Assembly: GCA_002495055.1 (NCBI GenBank)
Contig: DADR01000004.1
Coordinates: 1 to 64,000 of the forward strand
From: Methanoregula sp. UBA247
Lineage (GTDB): Archaea; Halobacteriota; Methanomicrobia; Methanomicrobiales; Methanospirillaceae
Direction of reading: 5' to 3'
Length of the DNA: 64,000 nucleotides
In this document: piece after piece, positions 28,870 to 38,206 of the stretch
Layout of the letters: the number at the start of each line of letters is the position of its first letter
How positions within the stretch are numbered: the stretch's first letter is position 1
Program-made: the position numbers and the translations under genes
Notes under the pieces: model-generated
Databases searched by the model: none
What the model was told of the DNA's origin: nothing
Seen by the model: only the letters and a program-made list of their open reading frames with translations

Positions 28870-29130
28870 AACCTCTTTTTTTAAAGATTTGTTTTCAGAA
28901 AGTGGAATTTGAGGTGAATTGTTTTTACTAATAATCTAAAAATTGTCCGTTAAATCCCGGTCCACACCATCAACTTCGATACTATTACGGACAAAGCTGT
29001 CACTATCAGGAAGTGGCACTTTTTATTATGATGCTGGAAATCCTGATCTGGTCCCGTTAGCGGATTCGGGACAACGGTCAGTTGCGTTTTACTCCTGCCT
29101 ATCGGTTGCCCTGCCCGGAAACAAAAAATC

Positions 29131-31167
29131 TTACGTCCCTGGTGGCACGATCCGGTACGCACCTGCGGGTACGGTAATCTCAAATCTGGCACCTTTTCCC
29201 GGTCCGCTGGTTTCAACGATGCTGATTCTGGTGATGGAAAGGATTTCCCGCGAGAGGAACAGGCCAACCGACCCTCCCGCACCGCTGCCCTTGGTAAATA
29301 TCTTTTCCTTGAACATTGGATCTATCCCAATTCCATCATCCTCAATGGTAAGTACCAGACTGCCCTGAATTTCCCGGTACCACGCCTTTATTGTTCGGGT
29401 AGTATATCCATGCCTGAGGGAGTTCTCAATCAGGTTGAAAAATACCCGCTCCAGCAGAGGATCCGCATAAATCTCAAGCCCGTCAAGGTCCAGATCCTTC
29501 TTAACCTGCCCGATATCCAGATGTGAGAATGCATACAGGATTACTTCATTGACATTCTGCCATTTCGGGGGATCAACTCCCATTGTCTGGTATTGCCGGG
29601 TAAAGTCCAGGGAGTCCTGGATCTCTAGTGCTGCTGATCTCTGTTTTTCAAGGAATGCGAGGGTGGCCGGATCATGGGCAGATCGCTTTGCCAGATCAAT
29701 ATACCCCAGCTGCGCAAAAACCTTGTTCTGGATATCATTGAAGATGACCGTATTGAGGAGATTGATCTTTTTTGTTACACTTCTGAGGGCATCTTCGACC
29801 CGTTTGCGATCAGTGATGTCCAAAGTCAGGGCAGCAACCTGCTCGGTCTCTCCTGTTTGCCCAAAAGACGGATAAAATGATACGAGGTAGGTCTTCCCAT
29901 TGAATTCAAATTCAAAATGAACGATCTTCTTCTCCAGAACTGCCTGGTTAAAAAATACCGTGTAAAGTTTAAGTTCATCATGCTTCAGGTAAGTAGAGAG
30001 ATAGGTCCCGTTCAGATCACTGATCTCTTTCCCCAATGAACAGGCGAGGGCTGTATTGCCAAGGATAATGGATCCATCAACCTTCAGCATCGCAGCGGGA
30101 TCTGTTACTGCATCGATAAAAGTACGCAGGTTCCGTTCACTGAACACAAGATCGCTGTGTGAAGAAATAATCTCCTTTTCCAGCAGTGCTATTTCATCGT
30201 TTCCGGTAAGTTCCGGCTTCAATAGAAGGTTAGGTTCATTCCGCAGCCGGGACACTTTCCTGGTGAGAGCCGCCAGCCTTTCAAGCACAGCCCTGTCGAT
30301 GACAAATATCACTACAAGTGCGGTGATAAAAATTATTCCGGTAAACAGGACCAGATCACGTTGAATAGTCGAGAGTCCCTGCCGGTACAGGTCCCGGGGC
30401 AAATCAAGAACAACCATTATAGTCCTGCCATTGATATCCCTGATAACGGTATATCCGGTAATGATGGTATCCGACCGGGGTACGCTGAGAATAGCAGAAC
30501 CTGCAGGAATGTCTAAGTGTCCATACTCACTTCCTTCTTCAGCGGGGTACACCAAGAGCTGATGACCCGTTACTTTTGCAATCTTTTTGAGAGTCTGTTG
30601 ATCGAGATATCTTCCCATCACCAGGACACCCTGTGCCGGACCTTTACGGTCATTGGTGAGTATCGGTGTCGATACGATGATCATTGGACTTTTCCCGAGA
30701 AGAAGAATTGCGGAATTTGTGCTGGTCAGATTTGTGTGACTGAAAAAATTGTGTGATGGGGGCAGCGCAACACCGATATCCGGCTTCGGCGGCTCCGCCT
30801 GCCCGTTTACAGTATCAGCCATTGTGCTATAAACGATATTTCCCGATAGATCAGTAATAACAAAAAGGTTCAGTCCAAGCCCAGATAACGTACTCGCATC
30901 AAGGTTCTGGGCAATATACTCATTATTATGGTCACTGGCAAACTGGTACGTGTCGTTCCAGTAAGCCCAGTCATGAAGCGTGGCGCTGAGATCGTCCTGT
31001 TCATTTTCGATGGCATTGAGAGCTGACCTTACATCGTCTTGAACCTGCTGATGCTCGAGCTGCCGCAGATCTTCAGGATATTGAAAAAATAAGACACCGG
31101 CGAGGATACAATACAGTAGTACGAATGAAATTCCCAGTGCAGCCAGGGTCTTTGTGCGGATATCCAT
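29131..31167 (-). CDS. Membrane sensor kinase: CHASE4, PAS, HATPase; phospho-acceptor His replaced
   Basis: 678 residues. TM1 at 9-28, an extracellular CHASE4 domain (about 45-250, with DWAYWNDTYQFA), TM2 at 273-292, PAS at 345-455 (ending LTLDITDRKR), a dimerisation helix and a HATPase domain (N box NLIENS 578-583, G1 DDGIGI, G2 SVGLFLSR). In related methanogen kinases the dimerisation helix reads RHDILNQ; here it is FNDIQNK (476-482), so the His is Asn477. It may be a partner or competitor rather than an autokinase. No response regulator is adjacent. Confidence 0.9.
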   Translation of the reverse strand: MDIRTKTLAALGISFVLLYCILAGVLFFQYPEDLRQLEHQQVQDDVRSALNAIENEQDDLSATLHDWAYWNDTYQFASDHNNEYIAQNLDASTLSGLGLNLFVITDLSGNIVYSTMADTVNGQAEPPKPDIGVALPPSHNFFSHTNLTSTNSAILLLGKSPMIIVSTPILTNDRKGPAQGVLVMGRYLDQQTLKKIAKVTGHQLLVYPAEEGSEYGHLDIPAGSAILSVPRSDTIITGYTVIRDINGRTIMVVLDLPRDLYRQGLSTIQRDLVLFTGIIFITALVVIFVIDRAVLERLAALTRKVSRLRNEPNLLLKPELTGNDEIALLEKEIISSHSDLVFSERNLRTFIDAVTDPAAMLKVDGSIILGNTALACSLGKEISDLNGTYLSTYLKHDELKLYTVFFNQAVLEKKIVHFEFEFNGKTYLVSFYPSFGQTGETEQVAALTLDITDRKRVEDALRSVTKKINLLNTVIFNDIQNKVFAQLGYIDLAKRSAHDPATLAFLEKQRSAALEIQDSLDFTRQYQTMGVDPPKWQNVNEVILYAFSHLDIGQVKKDLDLDGLEIYADPLLERVFFNLIENSLRHGYTTRTIKAWYREIQGSLVLTIEDDGIGIDPMFKEKIFTKGSGAGGSVGLFLSREILSITRISIVETSGPGKGARFEITVPAGAYRIVPPGT

Positions 31168-31473
31168 GGTGCTTTTCCTGTTTAAGTTCCCGGAATTTTA
31201 AGTGTTAATACCAGATTCCAGAGTAATACAGAAGGATAAGTAAATACGGTCTAATATCAGGTTTATTATGAAACATACGGGATACAGATCAATAAACTTA
31301 TTGGATAACAGATAAATCGCTTCGGGGTCAGCAATACTCACCGTCTTTTTTAGATTTCCCAGCCATTTGGCTGGATAAAATCCGAGAGGAAATCTCACAA
31401 TCGGAAGATAGATACAAGGAAAAAAGAGTGTGCCGGGCTTGAATCCCTATTTACCCTGAATCTTTAAGGAAAT
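31168..31473. other. Intergenic stretch without a supportable gene
   Basis: About 300 A/T-rich bases between the sensor kinase and the DUF169 gene. No conserved frame or repeat was recognised. It must contain the kinase promoter. Confidence 0.45.
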
Positions 31474-32199
31474 TCACTTCGAGCCGGGCTTTGAACCCGG
31501 GGCAGCAGCTACTACCTTGAGCGATTCCGTAATTTCGGGGAGCAGTTCAGCGGGTATCCCCATCACCATCTCGTTATCCTCTATACCGGAAAACTTCCGG
31601 GAACCATCGCAGCCGAGCGAGAAGTTAACCTGTCCGTTCAGGTATGTCTGCGCACAGGTATCGGCGCACACCGACTGGATGCCGGCAAATTCCGCGTTGA
31701 TCCGCCCGCCAAGCCGGAACAGTGCGCTCTGGGCAAGTTTCAGCATCGTCCACGGTGTTGCAATAATGAGGATAACCTGCGGGTCAAAAGGTGATTTTTC
31801 CAAAGGTGCATAGAGTGTTGCATACGTTTCAAGCGCCTGGAGATGCGGGACGCGGTCGATAGTCCGTTTACAGGCCGCAGAACTTTCGAATTTTCCCAAC
31901 TTGTAGTAGAAGTCCCCGGTCTTCAAACTCTCGGTAAGTTCCCGGATGCCCAGCGCCCACGCACCACCATTACATTCGTGCTTACTGGCAGTTGAAAAAA
32001 AGACCCGTCCTTCTTTTCTTGCAAGGTTGATCATGGCGCAGTGCCGTATGGTCTTGTCAAGTTCCGGTATTCCGGCCGGAATGTCTTCTTTCTTTGTCGC
32101 AAACCTGAATGCTACCGGGGATCCGGAGAGTTTTAAGTATTTTTTCAGGATCTCGGATGCCTCTGCATAATTGATCGGGATTTTCATAGCTGTTGTCAT
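31474..32199 (-). CDS. DUF169-family protein
   Basis: About 241 residues from the ATG at 32199. DUF169 pattern: LKLSGSPVAFRFATKKEDIP, HCAMINLARKEGRVFFSTASKHECNGGAWALG, then the repeated Cys region CADTCAQTY and NFSLGCDGSRK and the closing GIPAELLPEI. Several cysteines are conserved in the family and might bind a cluster or cofactor. The family is common in methanogens and its function is unproven. Single gene. Confidence 0.87.
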   Translation of the reverse strand: MTTAMKIPINYAEASEILKKYLKLSGSPVAFRFATKKEDIPAGIPELDKTIRHCAMINLARKEGRVFFSTASKHECNGGAWALGIRELTESLKTGDFYYKLGKFESSAACKRTIDRVPHLQALETYATLYAPLEKSPFDPQVILIIATPWTMLKLAQSALFRLGGRINAEFAGIQSVCADTCAQTYLNGQVNFSLGCDGSRKFSGIEDNEMVMGIPAELLPEITESLKVVAAAPGSKPGSK

Positions 32200-32388
32200 A
32201 GGATTAACCTCAAATATCCTCCGCAAGAAGGATAGTATATCTAGACCATGTGATGCGGATTATTTAAATATAGTGTCCGTTCCGGAAAGGTTTTTTCCTG
32301 TCTTTACGGTTATTACCAGCCCAAGGAACATGACAGGATGCACAAATACTCGCATGAAATAAAGGGATAGTTGGTCCACCCACACCGC

Positions 32389-32944
32389 TCATAATCCAAA
32401 ATATTCAAGGAGGACTAAAAAACCAATCATGAATGCTTCCATCAGAATGATAACGATCCACAGGTTCAGGTTCAGGAACTCCGGGACCGTGACTGCCGGA
32501 AGTTTCCCCCACGCCAGAACACATGTCTTCACCTGAGGGTAAATTTCTGCAAAAAAGCCGGCCCCGATCAGTAATCCAATCATCCCACTAAAAAGAGCGT
32601 CGAATGCACCCTTACCGACTGCTCCGGCAACCGTTCCCGGGCAATAACCAAGAAGAGCAAATCCGACACCGAAGATGAGCCCGCCAATGACATTGGATCC
32701 GATAGATCCTTCCGCTGCATGCGACTGCACATACCCGAAATGTTTGAGCAGGTGAAACCCGATCATCCCGACAATTACTGCCGACAGCATCAGTTTCAAT
32801 ACGGTAAAATCAGTGAGCAGCATCTGCCCGGTTATCACGTGGTAATCAGTAGCACCACCCTTCTGGAGAAAGAATCCAAACATAATACTGAAGAGCAGCC
32901 CGAGCACGATCTGGGCATTGTAATTTTATGGAGCGCGACAACAT
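32389..32944 (-). pseudogene. YeeE/YedE sulfur transporter, second half, frameshifted near its start
   Basis: From residue 1 of the long frame (GTG 32907) it encodes five membrane helices typical of the second YeeE/YedE protein: VLGLLFSIMFGFFLQKGG, GQMLLTDFTVLKLML and GVGFALLGYCPGTVAGAVG, which contains the conserved Cys. The best start, ATG 32944 after GGAGGAAAGAACG, is in another frame. Removing one T from AAAATTACA would join it to YNAQIVLGLLF. So the natural start is cut off by a one-base insertion; a shortened protein from GTG 32907 is still conceivable. Confidence 0.7.
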
Positions 32945-32958
32945 CGTTCTTTCCTCCC

Positions 32959-33343
32959 TCACGCACCGATGATCCGGAATAGTACCATCGCGGTAGCGAT
33001 CCCTCCGGCAAAAAAACAACAGGCCGTGATGATACTGGCAAGCGAGAGTTGGATCGAACCATTGATCCCATGCCCACTCGTGCAGCCACCTGCCCACCGG
33101 GCACCAAAACCCAACAATATTCCTCCAATCCCAGTCCACCCGGGGTACTATCTCGAGGTAATATTCCTTCGATGAAACACGAACCGGGTCAATTGCTTTT
33201 CCAATAAGTCCCCGTGCCTTGACGAACGCAGTAGAGCACCCGATCGGACGATCCGAGAGCAGGAACGCGAGGCAACTCAGCACACCGATACCGGCACCGG
33301 CAACATAGGGCGACCATTGGGCCTGGGTGAAGAATTCGAACAT
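32959..33343 (-). pseudogene. YeeE/YedE sulfur transporter, first half, internal deletion and frameshift
   Basis: ATG 33343 opens FEFFTQAQWSPYVAGAGIGVLSCLAFLLSDRPIGCSTAF, a standard YeeE/YedE start, up to VPRVDWDW. The family then has a helix and loop of about 30 residues that are missing. Similarity resumes in another frame with GGILLGFGARWAGGCTSGHG and runs to TGA at 32959-32961. An internal deletion of roughly 100 bases has therefore removed a helix and shifted the frame. With the damaged second half, this thiosulfate/sulfur uptake system appears dead. Confidence 0.75.
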
Positions 33344-33458
33344 GACATTCACCACCAATCCTGCACAATTGTGCGGATATAGGTGCACACTCATAAGAAA
33401 GAATGGATAAAGGTTTGTCAGGACTCAAAGGTTGGGAAAAAAGCGTTCTTAATTCGTA

Positions 33459-34229
33459 TTATGCCGGGCCGGGGCATTTTACCATCAGGGAGCCTTTTCC
33501 CCGGTTTGCGACATCCCCTTTGTACACATCCGCGGTGATCTTCGTTTCAGGCAGCACAATGCGGTCAATCCTTTCAAACGTGGGGAGCATCTCGTGCACC
33601 TTGCCGAGGATCACACATGTGCCCCCCTTCATATTCGCACAGGGACGGGTGGCATCCCCTTCTATAGTGAGCTGTCCTCCCCTCATTTCGATACCGGGGA
33701 AATCACCGGTACTGCCATGGACATGCACCTCACCACCTGCAAGGTATTCAGCACAGAAATCTCCGGTATTACCAAACACCTCGACCTTGCCCCCCAGCAT
33801 CCCCTTCTTCTCCCCGCGATATCCGGTTGCACAGTAATGGCCGGCATTACCCCGGCAGAGAATGGTCCCACCCCGCATCTCGCGCCCGAGCCAGGCATCG
33901 GCATTTCCAAGGATCTCAATCGTCCCGCCACTCATAAAGTTCCCGCAGTGCATCCCGATGTCCCCGCTTATCAGGATACTACCGGTGTCCATGTATTCCC
34001 CGACACGTTTTATCCGCGAAGTATCGCCTTTGAGTACAACTTCGATATTTTCGGGAGAGACAGCTGTCCCTTCAACAAAGATCCAGAAGAGCTCGGAGAG
34101 CGTGCGCTCCTTGTTACCCTCATACACCACAAGATCGGTGCCTTTCAGGAAATTGCGGGGAATGATCGCTTCTGCTTCTATGGGGATAGTGGGCTTTTTA
34201 CGCACCTTGCTCTCTAAGATGACTTTCAT
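33459..34229 (-). CDS. fwdC: Formylmethanofuran dehydrogenase subunit C
   Basis: 256 residues. The C-terminal half is the GXGXG beta-helix shared with glutamate synthase, with repeats such as GNFMSGGTIEILGNADAWLG and AEYLAGGEVHVHGSTGDF. FwdC is the scaffold subunit that holds FwdA and FwdB. Its ATG overlaps the fwdA stop (34226-34229). Last gene of the eha-fwd string; C-terminus ends MVKCPGPA. Confidence 0.96.
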   Translation of the reverse strand: MKVILESKVRKKPTIPIEAEAIIPRNFLKGTDLVVYEGNKERTLSELFWIFVEGTAVSPENIEVVLKGDTSRIKRVGEYMDTGSILISGDIGMHCGNFMSGGTIEILGNADAWLGREMRGGTILCRGNAGHYCATGYRGEKKGMLGGKVEVFGNTGDFCAEYLAGGEVHVHGSTGDFPGIEMRGGQLTIEGDATRPCANMKGGTCVILGKVHEMLPTFERIDRIVLPETKITADVYKGDVANRGKGSLMVKCPGPA

Positions 34230-35926
34230 GTGAATGACTCCGTCTCAACGCACCGTCCGCGGGGCAGGTATACTTCCTGCACCGGGTAATTACTCATCCT
34301 CACGGTATAGAACTCCTGGAACCTCCGGATAAATTCTGGATCGTTATCCACCCTGAGATCTTCAGGAATTCTGGCATTCGTCCAGAAAGTAGCATTTGCA
34401 CCGTCAACAATAATCTCCCCGTCCCGCGATACTACCCGTCCCCGTTTGATCGTGTAGCGGGTTTTCTGGAACCCTTCCACTACTTTGCGGTATTCCCGGG
34501 CAGGATCGAGTGAATCCGTCCGGATTGGGTAAATGGCAATGTCAGCTTCCGCACCGATTCCGAGATGTCCTTTTCCCTGGTTGATAATTCCCAGTGCCTT
34601 TGCCTGCCCTGCCCGGGTCATGACGGCAATATCAAACCAGTCCATCTCCCGCTCAAGAGCATGTAACGATGTCCGCTTCTCAGTATCGGCATGGAGGGTG
34701 GCGCATTCCTCGTCACGGTACCGCTTGCTCATCAGGAGCCCAATCACCTCGGGATACTTCACGAAGGGAGCACCGTTGGGATTGTCTGTTTCGAGCAGGC
34801 ATTGCCACGGGCTCTTTGTGAGAAGTGCCAGCTCAAGACCGATTGCCCACATTATACAATTAACCGCACTCTTCTTAGAGTATGTTACCGGAATGATGCC
34901 CGATCCTGTTTCCAGTTCCACATCATGGTTGCTCCACTTGTTGTGGTGGAGGCAGTGGAGATTGAACTCCATTGGTCCGTCAGCGGTCATGGTCATAGTG
35001 CGGCAGAACATGATCTGGCCCATGTCCATGACAATCTGGGGTTTGTTATTGATTGAACGGGTAATTTCTTCTGCTTTTGAACAGATGTTGCGCCATGTCC
35101 CGCCACCGTATGCATGGAACTGCACATGAGTTGCATACAGGGTCTGGCGGTCCGGATTCAAGTCGGGTACGAGGTCAAACGTTGCGAGGGTAGTCTGGTA
35201 ATTCCCGGGTTTTCCCAGGTTGTTGCAATGCAGGTGAACCGAATGAGGAAGCCTGAGGAGTTCGTTTGCCCGGATCATGGTGCTGATGATCTCGGCAGGA
35301 GTTACTTCAAAATGACGGACAGGTTCATGGATGCTGGTCAGGTCCTCCCCCCATCCCCATGCCTCGGTGCCACCGGGGTTGGTGAGTTTGATCGCATACC
35401 CCTTGACCGCATTCAGTGTCCAGCCAACAATAGCAGCTGTCTTCTGTATATTCTTCTCCCGCACGGCATCCATGACTGCCCAGTTGCCGTCAAAAAGGGT
35501 GTTTGCCAGCATATCCTGGTGGGGAGTCGCTGTAAACTCTTCGTGGGTATGCCGGGCTTCAAGAGGTGCCATCGCACCTTCGAGAAGGGTCGTGTAACCC
35601 ATGGCGCTGTACCGGTAGCTGTTCCCAAACGTAGTCGGGACGTAATAGCCGCTCGTTACATGCATCCTCCCGCGCCGCCTGGTCCTTCCCGCCCTCATGT
35701 CCTCTGGACTCATATACCTCCCGAAGTTCACCTTGGTACCACAGACATGGGTATGGGAGTCAATACCTCCGGGAAGCGTGAGGCACCGGCGGGCATCAAT
35801 CATCTCAGCCCGATCAGAAACTGATTCCACGATCCGGCCGTCCCGGATCGCGATGTCCATGATTTCACCGTTGATACCCCTGATTGGATCAATGACGCAG
35901 GCATTTCTCACCAACAGCTCAGTCAT
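34226..35926 (-). CDS. fwdA: Formylmethanofuran dehydrogenase subunit A (amidohydrolase)
   Basis: 566 residues of the amidohydrolase superfamily with the metal motif GIDSHTHVCG (about 53-62), NLGKPGNYQ, HVQFHAYGGG and the signature KSPWQCLLETDNPNGAPF near residue 395. FwdA joins formate, made by FwdB from CO2, to methanofuran, giving formylmethanofuran, the first step of CO2 reduction. It overlaps fwdB by 4 bases at its start and fwdC by 4 bases at its end. Confidence 0.97.
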   Translation of the reverse strand: MTELLVRNACVIDPIRGINGEIMDIAIRDGRIVESVSDRAEMIDARRCLTLPGGIDSHTHVCGTKVNFGRYMSPEDMRAGRTRRRGRMHVTSGYYVPTTFGNSYRYSAMGYTTLLEGAMAPLEARHTHEEFTATPHQDMLANTLFDGNWAVMDAVREKNIQKTAAIVGWTLNAVKGYAIKLTNPGGTEAWGWGEDLTSIHEPVRHFEVTPAEIISTMIRANELLRLPHSVHLHCNNLGKPGNYQTTLATFDLVPDLNPDRQTLYATHVQFHAYGGGTWRNICSKAEEITRSINNKPQIVMDMGQIMFCRTMTMTADGPMEFNLHCLHHNKWSNHDVELETGSGIIPVTYSKKSAVNCIMWAIGLELALLTKSPWQCLLETDNPNGAPFVKYPEVIGLLMSKRYRDEECATLHADTEKRTSLHALEREMDWFDIAVMTRAGQAKALGIINQGKGHLGIGAEADIAIYPIRTDSLDPAREYRKVVEGFQKTRYTIKRGRVVSRDGEIIVDGANATFWTNARIPEDLRVDNDPEFIRRFQEFYTVRMSNYPVQEVYLPRGRCVETESFT

Positions 35927-37212
35927 GGTCCCTTACTCCCGTTTAAACGATCATAGATCTTTTTTAAGATTTCGGCGTCATCGGGATACCCGCGTTCGAT
36001 CACTTTTTTTAACCGTATGGGCACCCCGTCCATCCGGTATGCTGTACCTGCGGCGTCAATGCCCGCTGCGGTGCAGGGAATATGGATGCGGGAGAGGGAG
36101 GTTGTAGCATTGACGTGCGGGTCAATCACCACGGTCGGGATTTTTGCGAGATGGGCAGCCGCGATTCGGGGGAAGTTTGCTCCCGGGTCACTTGCCACGA
36201 TAAGCGCGGCATCGCATTCACCCCTCCGCAGGATATCGACTGCAGTCGTCTCGCCCGGGTTGTAGAAGGCAATGCCCCGGGCAAAATCGACAGCGAAGGG
36301 ATACCCGGTCATCCACGTGAATACTTCATTGGAACCATAGACATTCCCATGTCCCCTCATGGGGGAGATGACAAATTTTGTATGCCGGTTGAGCTCATCG
36401 GTGAGTTCAATGGCGTTCCTGACATTCTTGTATTTACCCCGGCTCATGGTCAGCCCGAGACCGAAAAAGATCGCCCCGAACTTTGCTTTTGTGCAAATCT
36501 CTGCGACCCGGATCAGCTGTTCCTTTTCAATACCGGCAACTTTTTTGGGGATAACCGAATCTTTCCCCCTCACTATTGCCCTCAGGGCTGAAAGAACTGC
36601 ATAATCGCCCCCGGGTTCGATTTGTACGAATTCATCTGCAATATCGCTGGAATTATTCCTGCGGGTATCAACAACGATCACCGTGCGGTCCCGCTGGGCA
36701 TCCGGCACAAAAAAACCCGTGGCATAGGTAGTATACCTGCTCATATGGCGGGGGTGTGCCTCGACAGGGTTGCATCCCCAGTATATGACCACATCTGCCC
36801 GATTTTTTACCTGCCCGAGTGTACAGCCGGGATGGCCGACTTCCTGGATTGCAAGGATAGAGGGTCCGTGGCAGACAGTACTCGTATTATCAATGACAGC
36901 CCCCATCAGCTCGGCGATATGCACACCCACACTCTGGGCTTCCCCATGAGTACTGCTCCATCCATACAGGAGTGGCCGGTCAGCATCTTTGAGAATATCT
37001 GCGGTCTCTTTAATTGCCTCGTCGTACGGTATTTCCTTCCAGCCGGTTGTGGTACGCCGGATAGGGGCTGGCAGCCGGGTATCATTCATAAACGTTGCCT
37101 CAGCGAGGGAGCAGCCGTTCTGCACACGCACTACCCGGTCTCCTTTTACCTCAAGTTCGAGATCATCGCAGAGACAACCACAGAACGGGCAGACCACATC
37201 ATTGACGATCAT
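35923..37212 (-). CDS. fwdB: Formylmethanofuran dehydrogenase subunit B (molybdopterin/tungstopterin catalytic subunit)
   Basis: 429 residues from the ATG at 37212. The N-terminal Fe-S motif is CPFCGCLCDDLE, then NGCSLAE. The active-site segment YWGCNPVEAHPRHMSRY supplies a Cys where the metal ligand (Cys or selenocysteine) is expected, so this is the cysteine form. It reduces CO2 to formate with ferredoxin electrons at a pterin-bound W or Mo; the metal cannot be told from sequence. Its start lies within the last 14 bases of fwdD. Confidence 0.96.
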   Translation of the reverse strand: MIVNDVVCPFCGCLCDDLELEVKGDRVVRVQNGCSLAEATFMNDTRLPAPIRRTTTGWKEIPYDEAIKETADILKDADRPLLYGWSSTHGEAQSVGVHIAELMGAVIDNTSTVCHGPSILAIQEVGHPGCTLGQVKNRADVVIYWGCNPVEAHPRHMSRYTTYATGFFVPDAQRDRTVIVVDTRRNNSSDIADEFVQIEPGGDYAVLSALRAIVRGKDSVIPKKVAGIEKEQLIRVAEICTKAKFGAIFFGLGLTMSRGKYKNVRNAIELTDELNRHTKFVISPMRGHGNVYGSNEVFTWMTGYPFAVDFARGIAFYNPGETTAVDILRRGECDAALIVASDPGANFPRIAAAHLAKIPTVVIDPHVNATTSLSRIHIPCTAAGIDAAGTAYRMDGVPIRLKKVIERGYPDDAEILKKIYDRLNGSKGP

Positions 37213-37591
37213 ATCGCAATCCCCCGATCTCTTCCATAAGTTCCCCGACACTCCGTACCGGTTCTTCGGTCACTTCCACGTTAACACACTGGCTTTTAAA
37301 GTCAGGCATGCCGGTGCCATGGGTTTCTGATGAGATGATATGGTTGGCATAGGGACCAATCGTAACAAAGATCTCTCCCTGTTTTAATCCATCGGCAGAA
37401 CGGGCTGTGAGAACGACGTGCCCAGAAGGGGATGCGATCCGGACCCGTGCCTCGGTTTCGATTCCGAGTACCATCATGTCCACGGAATTAAGGAAGCATA
37501 CCGATGCCACGGTACGGTATTCCTCTGATCCCTTATGTTCGACAGAAACACCCTGGGGCACGGAACGCCCGGTGTTAAGGATACATTTCAC
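37199..37591 (-). CDS. fwdD: Formylmethanofuran dehydrogenase subunit D
   Basis: 130 residues from the GTG at 37591, which overlaps the stop of the polyferredoxin gene as GTGA. It has the molybdopterin dinucleotide-binding beta-barrel: ILNTGRSVPQGV, LGIETEARVRIASPSGHVVLTA and GEIFVTIGPYANHIIS followed by ETHGTGMPDFK. FwdD completes the pterin site of FwdB. Being directly joined to ehaP places it as the link between the hydrogenase and fwd parts of the string. Confidence 0.95.
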   Translation of the reverse strand: MKCILNTGRSVPQGVSVEHKGSEEYRTVASVCFLNSVDMMVLGIETEARVRIASPSGHVVLTARSADGLKQGEIFVTIGPYANHIISSETHGTGMPDFKSQCVNVEVTEEPVRSVGELMEEIGGLRYDRQ

Positions 37592-38205
37592 TGCAATCCC
37601 TCGTGTACAGGCTGCTGGTATCCTTCGAGGATCCGGGCAATCCGTATTGCACCTGTCGGGCAACTGACTTCGCAGGTCTTGCAGCCCGTGCATTTATCCT
37701 CGTGGATCACCACAATATCCCCCTTTTGCACCCGCATGATCACATCATCATTTGAAGAATGCCCGCCAGCTCCCATCTGGGCATCGATCCCCTTGTTGAC
37801 CGGGCAGGCTGTGCAGCAGTTACCGCAGCCCGTACAGAGTTCAAGGTCGATAGCAATGCGGAACGAGAAGAGCAGCGAAGTCCCTTCACGTCCCATAGTC
37901 TCGAGGATCCTCCCGCTTTTCAGCACCCCGTTCGGGCACGCTTCCACGCAGAGTCCGCAGCGGATACAATGCCCTTTGTGGATCCGTGGCATCCATCTGT
38001 CCCCGTCATGCAATACTTCAATTGCGCCTGGTGCCGGACAGACCATCATGCAGAACAAGGCATGCTGACAGGTCTTTCCGGTCGGTTCGGGAAATCCACG
38101 GAAGTGTGAGGGAGTTACTAATGGGGCGGTCTTTGCAAACAGGAATTTTTTAATCCACTCTCTGCGGGCGAACTCTCTCAGGTACCAGATCAGTGAAAGC
38201 CCCAT
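37588..38205 (-). CDS. ehaP: Polyferredoxin of the Eha hydrogenase (EhaP-like)
   Basis: 205 residues from the ATG at 38205. Three clear [4Fe-4S] motifs (CIRCGLCVEACP, CTGCGNCCTACP, CTGCKTCEVSCP) and an irregular fourth, CQHALFCMMVCP. The gene starts 1 base after ehaO and overlaps fwdD. It probably carries electrons from the [NiFe] site to a soluble ferredoxin or directly to Fwd. Assignment to EhaP rests on position after EhaO and on cluster number. Confidence 0.82.
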   Translation of the reverse strand: MGLSLIWYLREFARREWIKKFLFAKTAPLVTPSHFRGFPEPTGKTCQHALFCMMVCPAPGAIEVLHDGDRWMPRIHKGHCIRCGLCVEACPNGVLKSGRILETMGREGTSLLFSFRIAIDLELCTGCGNCCTACPVNKGIDAQMGAGGHSSNDDVIMRVQKGDIVVIHEDKCTGCKTCEVSCPTGAIRIARILEGYQQPVHEGLQ

Positions 38206-38206
38206 G

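Noticed and set aside
31441..31510. tRNA-like GGGCTTTGAACCCGG segment
   Set aside because: It is the C-terminal coding end of the DUF169 gene; no cloverleaf could be folded around it.
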